Below, piece after piece: positions 7,940-14,149 of a stretch of 14,149 nt of DNA. Each line of letters begins with the position of its first letter. Position 1 is the first letter of the stretch. Origin of the DNA: Anaerolineae bacterium (GTDB lineage: Bacteria > Chloroflexota > Anaerolineae > 4572-78 > J111); contig JAHDWA010000138.1 in assembly GCA_023382535.1 (NCBI GenBank), positions 1 through 14,149 of the forward strand, read 5' to 3'. A model generated the notes under the pieces. That model ran no database searches. It had not been told where the DNA came from and worked only from the letters and a program-made list of their open reading frames with translations. The position numbers were made by a program, and so were the translations under genes.

Positions 7940-8128
7940 ATGACAGGCTCAGAGTTAGGGATGAATATGGCCGGGTTAATCTGGATGCTGATTTTCTGGG
8001 GTGGATTGATCCTGCTGGCCCTCTGGCTTGTGAGCCTGCTTTTCCCAGCAGCCCAGCACCCGGATGGCCCTAAAAAATCAACCTCAAGCGAGAAGCGAGT
8101 AAGTTCCAATGATAAAACGACACTTTGA
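7940..8128 (+). CDS. Small single-pass membrane protein, unknown function
   Basis: This 62-residue protein has one hydrophobic segment (about residues 11-36, rich in Leu, Trp and Gly) followed by a short polar tail with Lys and Ser. It resembles the small Trp-rich membrane proteins often found beside copper genes, but no family is clearly recognised. A strong AGGAGG site precedes the ATG. Its last 20 bases overlap the start of the PCYCGC gene in another frame, which suggests translational coupling. Its TGA is therefore a true stop: reading through would run across the next gene out of frame. Confidence 0.75.
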   Translation: MTGSELGMNMAGLIWMLIFWGGLILLALWLVSLLFPAAQHPDGPKKSTSSEKRVSSNDKTTL

Positions 8129-8600
8129 TCTTTTGACCGTATTCGTCCTGCCGGTGCTGCTTCTAGGACTGGCCGGGTGCGCAATCAACGAGGGGGCGAT
8201 GCAGCGCCTGGCCCCCACGCCGCAGGCAGCTCAAGTAGAACTGGCGCTGGCTCCCCAATCAGCCTTACCCGGTTATGCCCAGGAGGCCGAGCCACGGGTT
8301 CGGGATGCCTATCGTTTTGCCGTCGCCAACCCCGATGTAATGACCAAGATCCCCTGTTACTGCGGCTGCGGAACCATGGGCCATGAAAACGCTCTCGACT
8401 GCTTTGTCAAGGATGTTCAGCCCAACAACGGCTCAATTGAGTTTGACAATCACGCCGCAGGCTGCGGTATCTGTGTAGACATTACTCAGGACGTGATGCG
8501 TCTGATGCGCCAGGACCAACCCTTAAAGGCCATTCGCGCCTATGTTGACGCCGAATACAGCCAGTTCGCCGCACCGACCAACACGCCAGCTATCGAATAG
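8109..8600 (+). CDS. PCYCGC-motif lipoprotein
   Basis: This 163-residue lipoprotein has a signal peptide ending in the lipobox LGLAGC (Cys24). The C-terminal domain carries the family motif PCYCGCG (Cys83, 85, 87), a further Cys98 in ALDCFVKDV, and HAAGCGICVDI (His115, Cys119, Cys122). PCYCGC proteins are usually small, exported and Cys-rich; metal (copper) binding is suspected from the cysteines and context, not proven. It overlaps the end of the small membrane protein gene and is followed by the DUF1573-like gene, so all three probably act together at the outer face of the membrane. Its cysteines are encoded by normal TGT/TGC codons. Confidence 0.88.
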   Translation: MIKRHFDLLTVFVLPVLLLGLAGCAINEGAMQRLAPTPQAAQVELALAPQSALPGYAQEAEPRVRDAYRFAVANPDVMTKIPCYCGCGTMGHENALDCFVKDVQPNNGSIEFDNHAAGCGICVDITQDVMRLMRQDQPLKAIRAYVDAEYSQFAAPTNTPAIE

Positions 8601-8647
8601 TTATGGAAATTCGGAGGGCAAGCCCTTCAGTGAGGAAGAGAAAATTT

Positions 8648-9148
8648 ATGAACAAAAAATCACCGCACAAAAACAATAAAGCAGCATCGGCCAATTCGTC
8701 AAAGTGGCTGCCGATTATCGCCGGAGGAGCTATCTTACTGGTCGTGATTGGCCTGGCTGTCTGGTGGAGTTCAGCCTCCTCGGCTCCGGCAACAGGGCCA
8801 CAACAGGCGGGCAGCTCACCTCGGCTGGCAGTGGACCGCACTACGATTGACGACGGCTATGTTAAATTTGAGACGCCCGTCGAGGCGACCTTCAAGCTGA
8901 GCAACGCCGGCCAGCAGCCGCTGCAAATCCTGGGCGAGCCGCAGGTTGAGCTGATTGAGGGCTGCTGACCGCCCCGCGCGGTCGTCAGTTCGACGACAAT
9001 TCAACCCGGTCAAGAAGCTCAAGTGAGCCTGGTCTACACAATGCACGAGGGCATGGGTGGTCCCCATGAATTTCACGTCCGGCTGCGCACCAACGATCCG
9101 GTTGAACCGGAAAAGGTTCTCGTGGTTAAATCCAACTGGGGGCCGTAA
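8648..9148 (+). CDS. Membrane-anchored DUF1573-like protein, probable selenoprotein (C-U motif)
   Basis: The frame from the ATG at 8648 is open to a TAA at 9146-9148 (166 residues) if the in-frame TGA at 8966-8968 is read through. That codon is residue 107 in IEGC-U-PPRAVVSS, next to Cys106, so a vicinal Cys-Cys in relatives would be Cys-Sec here (the relatives are recalled, not checked). The part before it has a TM anchor (about 20-40) and the first strands of a DUF1573/Ig-like domain (FKLSNAGQQPLQILGEP). The part after it continues that fold (VSLVYTMHEGMGGPHEFHV, then LRTNDPVEPEKVLVV), which argues strongly that translation continues. GAGGAAG precedes this ATG; an upstream in-frame ATG (8603) lacks a site. 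A SECIS-like hairpin lies at 8981-8997. It closes the PCYCGC operon. If TGA stops translation, a truncated 106-residue product would result. Confidence 0.8.
8981..8997 (+). promoter_or_regulatory. SECIS-like hairpin for the DUF1573-like gene
   Basis: A perfect 6-bp stem, GTCGTC (8981-8986) with GACGAC (8992-8997), closes the loop AGTTC. The loop begins 18 bases after the TGA, the same spacing as in the thioredoxin-like gene, and has a G at its second position. This fits the general description of bacterial SECIS elements. The stem lies in a variable-looking stretch of the protein (VVSSTT). Confidence 0.55.
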
Positions 9149-9182
9149 TCAGCATCTCCACCCATTTCCTCAACGGCGAGGA

Positions 9183-9241
9183 TAGAGTCCAGGGTTGGTT
9201 TTTCATCTATCAACAAGACCGCCCTGGACTCTAAATTTTTT
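9183..9241 (+). terminator. Terminator-like hairpin after the DUF1573-like gene
   Basis: TAGAGTCCAGGG (9183-9194) is the perfect reverse complement of CCCTGGACTCTA (9222-9233), with a 27-base loop, and is followed by AA and six T. The long perfect stem plus T run fits a rho-independent terminator, though the loop is longer than usual. It lies 35 bases after the end of the gene. Confidence 0.65.
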
Positions 9242-9305
9242 CATTGATATTCCATCCAAACCTAAAAACCGGAAGTCTGTGATTAAGCTAAATAAATTGC
9301 CCAGT

Positions 9306-9340
9306 AATCTCGTTCCCACGCTTTGCGTGGGAACGAGATT
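9306..9340. repeat. Perfect 16-bp palindromic element
   Basis: AATCTCGTTCCCACGC (9306-9321) and its exact reverse complement (9325-9340) flank a TTT loop. From memory this is a widespread small palindromic element (CTCGTTCCCACGC type) found in intergenic DNA of many unrelated bacteria. It sits 43 bases before the cytochrome gene and could act as a transcript-processing or stability element. Confidence 0.85.
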
Positions 9341-9383
9341 GTGGAAGTTATTTAATCTAAGATCCTGAGGGGGTAAAATTACG

Positions 9384-9911
9384 ATGCAACGAGTTTTCTG
9401 GCTTGTAGTTATAGCAGCATTGGGCATATTCAGCCTGACTGCGTGCAGCACCCCATCGGCCTCTGCACCGGCGGCTCAGGCCGTCAGCGGGGATACAGCC
9501 CAACACGGACAAAGAGAACATGACATGGAACACGCCGGCACCGAGCACGGCGCAGGTATGGCCCACGGCCATGTTGATCCACCCGGCGAATATGCCCAAT
9601 TGACCAACCCATTGGTTGGAGATGCAGCCGCCATCGCTGCAGGTCAAACCATTTTTAACATTAACTGCGCTTCCTGCCACGGCCCTCAAGGCCAGGGTGA
9701 TGGTCTGGCTGCCGCCGCTCTAAATCCCAAACCAGCTAATCTGGCCGACCGGCAGATGTTAGACAGCCTGAGCGATGGCTATCTATTCTGGCGGGTCAGC
9801 GAGGGCGGCGCGCTGGCCCCGTTTAATTCGGCGATGCCGGCCTGGAAAGCCGCCCTGTCTGAGGAACAGCGCTGGCAGGTCATCAGCTATATCCGTTCAT
9901 TAGGCCGATAA
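9384..9911 (+). CDS. Cytochrome c lipoprotein with His/Met-rich linker
   Basis: This 175-residue protein has a lipoprotein signal (FSLTAC, Cys21), a linker of about residues 40-70 rich in His, Met and Glu (for example DMEHAGTEHGAGMAHGH), and a C-terminal class I cytochrome c domain. The heme motif is CASCHG (Cys95, Cys98, His99), and the likely distal ligand is Met151 in FNSAMPAWK; the end, EEQRWQVISYIRSL, is typical of cytochrome c. It should carry one heme on the outer face of the membrane and pass electrons between partners. The linker could bind copper. GAGGGGG precedes the ATG. It is unclear whether it shares a transcript with copA2, since a repeat hairpin separates them. Confidence 0.92.
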   Translation: MQRVFWLVVIAALGIFSLTACSTPSASAPAAQAVSGDTAQHGQREHDMEHAGTEHGAGMAHGHVDPPGEYAQLTNPLVGDAAAIAAGQTIFNINCASCHGPQGQGDGLAAAALNPKPANLADRQMLDSLSDGYLFWRVSEGGALAPFNSAMPAWKAALSEEQRWQVISYIRSLGR

Positions 9912-9987
9912 AGCATATTGCTGCCATCTACTAAAAGGTTTAATTTGTAGTCGGACCCAATTTGTGCCACAATATGAGATAATCCCT

Positions 9988-10040
9988 GATATGTGATGCG
10001 TAATTTATCTTTACGCATCACGTATCACGCATCACGCGAG
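9988..10040. repeat. Heptamer-repeat hairpin just upstream of copA2
   Basis: Two heptamers, GATATGT and GATGCGT (9988-10001), are followed by ACGCATC, ACGTATC, ACGCATC and ACGCGAG (10013-10040). GATGCGTAA pairs perfectly with TTACGCATC around a seven-base loop. The element ends five bases before the GTG start of copA2, so it replaces the usual place of a ribosome binding site and may influence its translation. Confidence 0.8.
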
Positions 10041-10045
10041 TTAAA

Positions 10046-12472
10046 GTGGCAACTCAAACACAAGTAACCTTTCCTGTAATCGGGATGACCTGCGCCAACT
10101 GCGCCGCAACGATTGAGCGCAACGCTAAAAAGGTGGCCGGGGTTAGCGAGGCGGTGGTCAACTTTGGCAGCGAAAAAGTGACGATCACCTATGACCCGGC
10201 GGTAGCGTCCCCTCAGGCCATCGTCGAGCGCATCGAGCGAGCCGGCTACAAAGTACCTGTCAGCCAAGCTGACTCTCCGGACGGGCAAGTTGACGCCGAG
10301 CAGGCCGCCCGCGCCCAGGAGATCAGCCACCAAACCCGCCACTTGTGGGTGGGGCTTTTCTTCACTTTCCTTGTCTTTTTGATCAACCATAACTGGCTCA
10401 TGCTCTTTATGACCGTCTATGGACTAGGCTCGCTGGAGCGGTGGGTTTATCCTTTCTGGGTAAACGTGGTTTTGCTGGTGCTGGCCACGCCGGTGCAATT
10501 TTACACCGGTTGGGATTACTATGTCGGCGGGTACAAGGCGCTGCGCAACCGTTCGGCCAACATGGATGTTTTGGTGGCGCTGGGTTCCTCGGTGGCTTAT
10601 TTTTATTCGGTGGTGGTCACTCTCGGCCTGTTGAATGCGCCGACTTTTTTTGAAACCTCGGCGACGATCATCACCCTGATTAAGGTCGGCAAGTTACTGG
10701 AAGCACGGGCCAAGGGCAAGACCAGCCAGGCCATCAAAGCCTTGATCGGGCTGCAAGCCAAAACAGCGCGGATAGAGCGTAACGGCGCCGAGTTGGAAAT
10801 ACCTGTTGAGCAGGTCCGAGTCGGCGATGTGGTCATCGTCCGGCCCGGCGAGAAAATTCCGGTGGATGGATGGGTGGTGAGCGGCTACTCCGCCGTAGAT
10901 GAATCCCTGCTGACCGGCGAAAGCCTGCCGCTAGACAAACAAGCCGGCGACATGGTTATAGGTGCGACCCTCAACCAGCAGGGGCTGCTGAAGATTGAGG
11001 CCACCAAAGTAGGTCGGGACACCGCGCTGGCGCAAATTGTCCGGCTGGTCGAAGAGGCCCAAGGCTCCAAAGCGCCAATCCAGGCAGTGGCCGATAGGGT
11101 CGCAGCCATCTTTGTACCGGTGGTTATCACCATTGCCATCATCACCTTTTTCGTTTGGCTGGCCAGCGGGGCCGGGTTTGTCCATGCCCTGGTGCGGCTG
11201 GTGGCGGTGCTGATCATTGCCTGTCCCTGCGCCCTGGGCCTGGCGACACCCACGGCCATCATCGTCGGGATGGGTCGAGGGGCCAGCCAGGGAATTTTGT
11301 TCAAAAACAGTGCCGCGCTGGAGTTGGCTCATCAGTTACGGACAGTTGTACTGGATAAAACCGGGACCCTCACCCAGGGCCAACCGGCAGTGACAGAGGT
11401 AGCAATTTCGGATTTTGGCTTGCGGATTTTGGATTTTGACCAAACCTCAACCCCACAATCGAAAATCGAAAATCGAAAATCGAAAATTCTTCAGCTTGCT
11501 GCTTCGGCGGAGCGCGGCTCAGAGCATCCCCTGGGTGCGGCGATTGTGCGGGCGGCGCAGGAACAGGGCCTGGCCTTGAGTGAGGCGACCGGCTTTGAGG
11601 CCATTCCCGGCCAAGGAGTCACGGCGGAGGTTGAGGGGTATGACCTGCTGTTGGGCAATCTGCGCTTAATGCAGGAACGCCATGTTGTGCTCAACGGCCT
11701 GAACCAAAAAGCGCAGCAGTTGCAGCAGGCCGCCAAAACAACGATGTGGGTGGCAATTGACGGGCAAGTCGCGGCGGTCATCGGTATTGCCGATACGATC
11801 AAGGAAGGGTCCAAAGAAGCCGTTAATGCCCTTAAAAAACTGGGGTTACAAGTTGTCATGCTGACCGGCGACAACGAGGCGACCGCTCAGGCTATCGCCG
11901 CCGAAGTTGGCATCAACGAGGTATTGGCCGAGGTTTTACCTGGTGAAAAAGCGGCCTACATCGCTGCCTTGCAGCGAGGCGAAGCGAAGCAGCGAAGCAG
12001 CGGAGCAGCGGAGCAGGGGACTGCCAGCGCGGAGCGCCAGGCGGGGGTTGCACAGGAGCACGCTTCACGCTTCGCGCCTCACGCCTCACGGATCACGGTC
12101 GGCATGGTCGGCGACGGGGTTAACGATGCGCCCGCCCTGGCCCGGGCCGATGTTGGCATTGCCATTGGCGCGGGTGCGGATGTAGCCATTGAAGCAGCGG
12201 GCGTCACCCTCATCAGCGGTGACCTACGCGGCGTGCCCAGGGCCGTTGCCCTAAGCCGGGCGACAATGCGGGTCATTAAAGAAAACCTGTTTTGGGCTTT
12301 TGCCTACAACGTGCTGCTCATTCCCATTGCCGCGGGAGCCCTGGCCGTCTTTCCGGGCCTGCCCGTTTATTTGCGGGAGTTACACCCGATGGCCGCAGCG
12401 TTTGCCATGGCATTCAGTTCGGTCATGGTCGTGGGGAATAGTCTGCGGTTGCGGGGGATGAAAATTTCGTAA
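10046..12472 (+). CDS. copA: Cu(I)-exporting P1B-type ATPase with one N-terminal HMA domain
   Basis: This 808-residue Cu(I) ATPase is a paralogue of the one at 773-3271. It has one HMA domain (GMTCANC, cysteines 16/19), [12 protein letters not shown] (CPC 393-395), DKTGT (Asp437), [14 protein letters not shown] near 689, and the YN and MAFSS motifs of Cu(I) pumps. The start is a GTG with no clear binding site, directly after a repeat hairpin. Two in-frame repeat insertions are visible. One (11410-11487) is at the same N-domain loop as in copA1; the other (11984-12100) adds nearly 40 residues between KAAYIAALQ and [11 protein letters not shown] in the P domain, where copA1 has only AEGLV. All catalytic motifs are intact, so it may still work. 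The second insertion sits close to the Mg-binding GDGVND and could alter activity. Confidence 0.95.
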   Translation: MATQTQVTFPVIGMTCANCAATIERNAKKVAGVSEAVVNFGSEKVTITYDPAVASPQAIVERIERAGYKVPVSQADSPDGQVDAEQAARAQEISHQTRHLWVGLFFTFLVFLINHNWLMLFMTVYGLGSLERWVYPFWVNVVLLVLATPVQFYTGWDYYVGGYKALRNRSANMDVLVALGSSVAYFYSVVVTLGLLNAPTFFETSATIITLIKVGKLLEARAKGKTSQAIKALIGLQAKTARIERNGAELEIPVEQVRVGDVVIVRPGEKIPVDGWVVSGYSAVDESLLTGESLPLDKQAGDMVIGATLNQQGLLKIEATKVGRDTALAQIVRLVEEAQGSKAPIQAVADRVAAIFVPVVITIAIITFFVWLASGAGFVHALVRLVAVLIIACPCALGLATPTAIIVGMGRGASQGILFKNSAALELAHQLRTVVLDKTGTLTQGQPAVTEVAISDFGLRILDFDQTSTPQSKIENRKSKILQLAASAERGSEHPLGAAIVRAAQEQGLALSEATGFEAIPGQGVTAEVEGYDLLLGNLRLMQERHVVLNGLNQKAQQLQQAAKTTMWVAIDGQVAAVIGIADTIKEGSKEAVNALKKLGLQVVMLTGDNEATAQAIAAEVGINEVLAEVLPGEKAAYIAALQRGEAKQRSSGAAEQGTASAERQAGVAQEHASRFAPHASRITVGMVGDGVNDAPALARADVGIAIGAGADVAIEAAGVTLISGDLRGVPRAVALSRATMRVIKENLFWAFAYNVLLIPIAAGALAVFPGLPVYLRELHPMAAAFAMAFSSVMVVGNSLRLRGMKIS
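11410..11487. repeat. Heptamer repeats inserted in frame in copA2 (N domain)
   Basis: Four GGATTTT-type heptamers (11410-11437, one degenerate) and four perfect CGAAAAT heptamers (11460-11487) form two nearly complementary arms (6 of 7 bases per unit). Translated, they read [11 protein letters not shown] and [10 protein letters not shown], peptides familiar as translated intergenic repeats. They lie between PAVTEV and [12 protein letters not shown], the same site as the repeat in copA1. Confidence 0.88.
11984..12100. repeat. Second repeat insertion in copA2 (P domain, before GDGVND)
   Basis: Four octamers of GCGAAGCA/GCGGAGCA type (11984-12015) and six CACGCTT-type heptamers (12059-12100, the last merging into the gene) flank a middle segment. 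They encode a Ser/Ala/Arg-rich stretch absent from copA1. The frame is kept. Confidence 0.82.
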
Positions 12473-12486
12473 CAAAGGAGAGACAG

Positions 12487-13110
12487 TTGAGCATTTTCGA
12501 GACGATCAAAAAAGCCTTCACCGGCGACAAACAAGCTGACGCGGAAGAGACTTCATCCGCTGCCAAACCGGCGCCATCTCCTGAAGACACTTATGCGGCT
12601 GCATTAGAAGCCGAACGCGCCGAAAAGGACATGTACTTTCGGCGCGATCCCTACGGGCCGATTGAGGACCGGCAGAATTTTGCCGGATTGAACTACTACC
12701 CGCCCGACCCGGCCTTTCGTTTCACCCTTCCGCTTAAGCGCGTTGAGCCGCAGCCGCTCACCTTTCAAACCAGCACCGGCGACGAGCGGGTATACCAGCG
12801 TATCGGTACGGTTGAATTTGAGGTCGAGGAGCAGCCGGCCCAACTGGCCATCTACCAATCCGAAGATATGGATGAACTGTTTCTGCCCTTCCGGGATGCG
12901 ACGAGCGGTAAGGAAACTTACGGCGCGGGCCGGTATCTGGAGCCGGTTGAGTTAGCCAGCGGCGAAATCCTGGTAGATTTCAACCTGGCCTACAATCCTT
13001 ACTGCGCCTACTCCGAGGCCTTCTCCTGTCCCCTGCCGCCGGTGGAGAACTGGCTCAAAGTGCCTATTCGAGCCGGTGAGAAACTATACCAAAAATCTGA
13101 GCACGACTAA
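12487..13110 (+). CDS. DUF1684-family protein
   Basis: This 207-residue protein starts with TTG, 14 bases after copA2, behind an AAGGAGAG site, so it is probably co-transcribed. The first 35 residues are polar and low-complexity; then the DUF1684 domain follows with the conserved FRDATSGKETYGAGRYL, DFNLAYNPYCAYSEAFSCPLPP and VPIRAGEKLYQ. The Asp, Asn, Cys and Pro pattern of the C-terminal half is the family signature. The biochemical role of DUF1684 is not known to me. No signal peptide is seen. Its TAA overlaps the stop of the convergent gene by a few bases. Confidence 0.88.
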   Translation: MSIFETIKKAFTGDKQADAEETSSAAKPAPSPEDTYAAALEAERAEKDMYFRRDPYGPIEDRQNFAGLNYYPPDPAFRFTLPLKRVEPQPLTFQTSTGDERVYQRIGTVEFEVEEQPAQLAIYQSEDMDELFLPFRDATSGKETYGAGRYLEPVELASGEILVDFNLAYNPYCAYSEAFSCPLPPVENWLKVPIRAGEKLYQKSEHD

Positions 13111-14149
13111 AGTTTGGTAATAGAAACGTCTTCAATCGTCATTTTCTCTTCATTAAAAACAAAGGAAATACGGTACTTTTTGAAGATTTCGACCCCTGTT
13201 CCGGGGGCAGGGGGTTGGGGGGATACGCTTTGCCGCTGAAAAAGCACGTAAAAGGAGCGGGGACCGGTATCGCCGCCGGCGGCCGGGCGGGGCGGGGCCG
13301 CCTGAAGTTGGATGGCGCTGTCCGAGAAGGTGTTACCATCCTGAATCCACACGCTGATTTTCTGCCCGGCGCCCAGGCCGATGTTGCCCGCAGCTTCGTG
13401 AACGGGTTTGTCGGGGCGGATAGGGGGAGCTGGCTCGTTCGGGCGGCGCCCTTCCCAGGTCCAGGCGATGAGGGGCGCGGCGCCTCGTACAGGCTGCCCG
13501 TTTTGATCAACCAGATCAATATAGACGTATTGATTTGAGCCGCTTTCAGTTGCGGTTAACTGGCGAACGCCAACCAGCCGCCAGAGTTCAATCGGCGCCG
13601 GCCCTTGATTATCTGGCATAACTTTTTTGATGCCAACGCCGGCCGCTTCGGCGTTGTTATAGGCTTCACCCTCTTTGGCGTAATAATTTAGAATAATTTG
13701 CCGCCACTGCGGTACGTTGAGCATCGCTTCGACCGTCCTCTCTACTTTTCTAAACGTTAGAAAATAATCCACTGACTGAAAACCAGCTTCGCTGCCATTG
13801 CCAACCCCGCTCAGGTGATCGCTGGGTTGGTTATGGATGCCGATCCGATAAGTTCCCAGCGGGGCGCTAAACAGGGGCAGATTGCCCCAGTACTGGTCGG
13901 CTTTGCCCTTAGTGCTGGCTACCCTGGCCTGGTTGGCCTTAGTGTAAGCCGCAAAAGAGACACCTTCCAATGGTGTCCCGTCGGCGTCTTCAACCCTCAC
14001 GTAAACGTAACCGTTGCCTTTTTCTTTGAATTGAACCTCGACTAATTTCCAGTAGCTTGCCTGGCCCTGGTATGGTTCAACCAGCACCATCGGCTCCAGG
14101 TACTTCAGCCGCTCGTCAATGCGCCGATCTTCAAATTGTTGGGCCTGGT
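13107..14149 (-). CDS. Unrecognised protein, 5' end outside the window
   Basis: The minus-strand frame is open from the window edge to a TAG at 13107-13109, about 347 residues in view; an internal ATG at 14088-14090 is in frame, but the frame continues upstream (QFEDRRIDERLKYLEP), so the true start is probably beyond the edge. I do not recognise a family. The visible part has a beta-rich, Ig-like or carboxypeptidase-regulatory-like segment (YVYVRVEDADGTPLEGVSF), another similar one (YVYIDLVDQNGQPVRGA), the repeated GxPxxG turns and a Pro-rich stretch. It may be a modular extracellular or cell-surface protein, but no signal peptide can be checked. It converges on the DUF1684 gene, with stop codons overlapping, and there is no terminator between them. 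No link to copper is seen. Confidence 0.7.
   Translation of the reverse strand, partial: QAQQFEDRRIDERLKYLEPMVLVEPYQGQASYWKLVEVQFKEKGNGYVYVRVEDADGTPLEGVSFAAYTKANQARVASTKGKADQYWGNLPLFSAPLGTYRIGIHNQPSDHLSGVGNGSEAGFQSVDYFLTFRKVERTVEAMLNVPQWRQIILNYYAKEGEAYNNAEAAGVGIKKVMPDNQGPAPIELWRLVGVRQLTATESGSNQYVYIDLVDQNGQPVRGAAPLIAWTWEGRRPNEPAPPIRPDKPVHEAAGNIGLGAGQKISVWIQDGNTFSDSAIQLQAAPPRPAAGGDTGPRSFYVLFQRQSVSPQPPAPGTGVEIFKKYRISFVFNEEKMTIEDVSITKL

Noticed and set aside
8126..8128. TGA of the small membrane protein as another recoded codon
   Set aside because: Read-through would give a sequence overlapping the PCYCGC gene out of frame with no domain character, so this is a real stop.
8603..8968. A complete 121-residue protein ending at the TGA at 8968
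   Set aside because: The DUF1573-like fold is only half complete at that point and goes on in frame to a TAA at 9148. The ATG at 8603 also has no ribosome binding site, while 8648 does.
9912..10045. Gene or promoter between the cytochrome and copA2
   Set aside because: No plausible reading frame or clear -35/-10 pair was seen; only the repeat hairpin at 9988-10040 can be supported.

Overview
The window is a copper-handling locus, moderately GC-rich, from a free-living environmental bacterium. An Anaerolineae-like member of the Chloroflexota is the most plausible source. That is an inference from gene content (a sortase linked to a CopRS-type system, a PCYCGC protein, a DUF1684 protein) and from abundant 7-8 nt tandem-repeat hairpins between genes. 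No rRNA or other marker gene fixes the taxonomy.

Layout. (1) 75-3271, plus strand: CopZ-type chaperone, a thioredoxin-fold lipoprotein, and a two-HMA Cu(I) P1B-ATPase (copA1), ending in a repeat element and a terminator. (2) 3491-6199: a sortase, then an OmpR-family response regulator and a sensor kinase with a Met/His-rich outer loop. (3) 6337-9148: a Tat-exported multicopper oxidase with a Met-rich insert. A second promoter then serves a small membrane protein, a PCYCGC lipoprotein and a membrane-anchored DUF1573-like protein. Both promoters carry the same 11-bp-periodic direct repeats, which fit binding by the neighbouring response regulator. (4) 9384-13110: a c-type cytochrome lipoprotein with a His/Met-rich linker, a second one-HMA Cu(I) ATPase (copA2) and a DUF1684 protein. 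(5) A convergent, truncated gene of unknown function runs off the right edge.

The most striking signal is three in-frame TGA codons in two genes, each exactly where cysteine is expected in a redox or metal-binding motif. The thioredoxin-like protein reads U-I-P-U in place of CxxC. The DUF1573-like protein reads C-U-P-P in place of a vicinal C-C. Both reading frames continue through the TGA into conserved-looking domain sequence. A perfect small hairpin starts just downstream in each, with its loop exactly 18 nt after the TGA. TGA also serves as a normal terminator in this window, so context-dependent selenocysteine insertion explains the data better than a global code change. No sel genes are present here, so this needs genome-level support.

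A second theme is the repeat hairpins. They lie between genes and are also inserted in frame within both copA genes: once at the same N-domain loop in each paralogue, with different repeat families, and once more just before the GDGVND motif of copA2.

Together the genes describe Cu(I) delivery (CopZ), export (two CopA), envelope oxidation (multicopper oxidase), envelope redox and metal-binding lipoproteins (two of them probable selenoproteins), and a copper-sensing two-component system.
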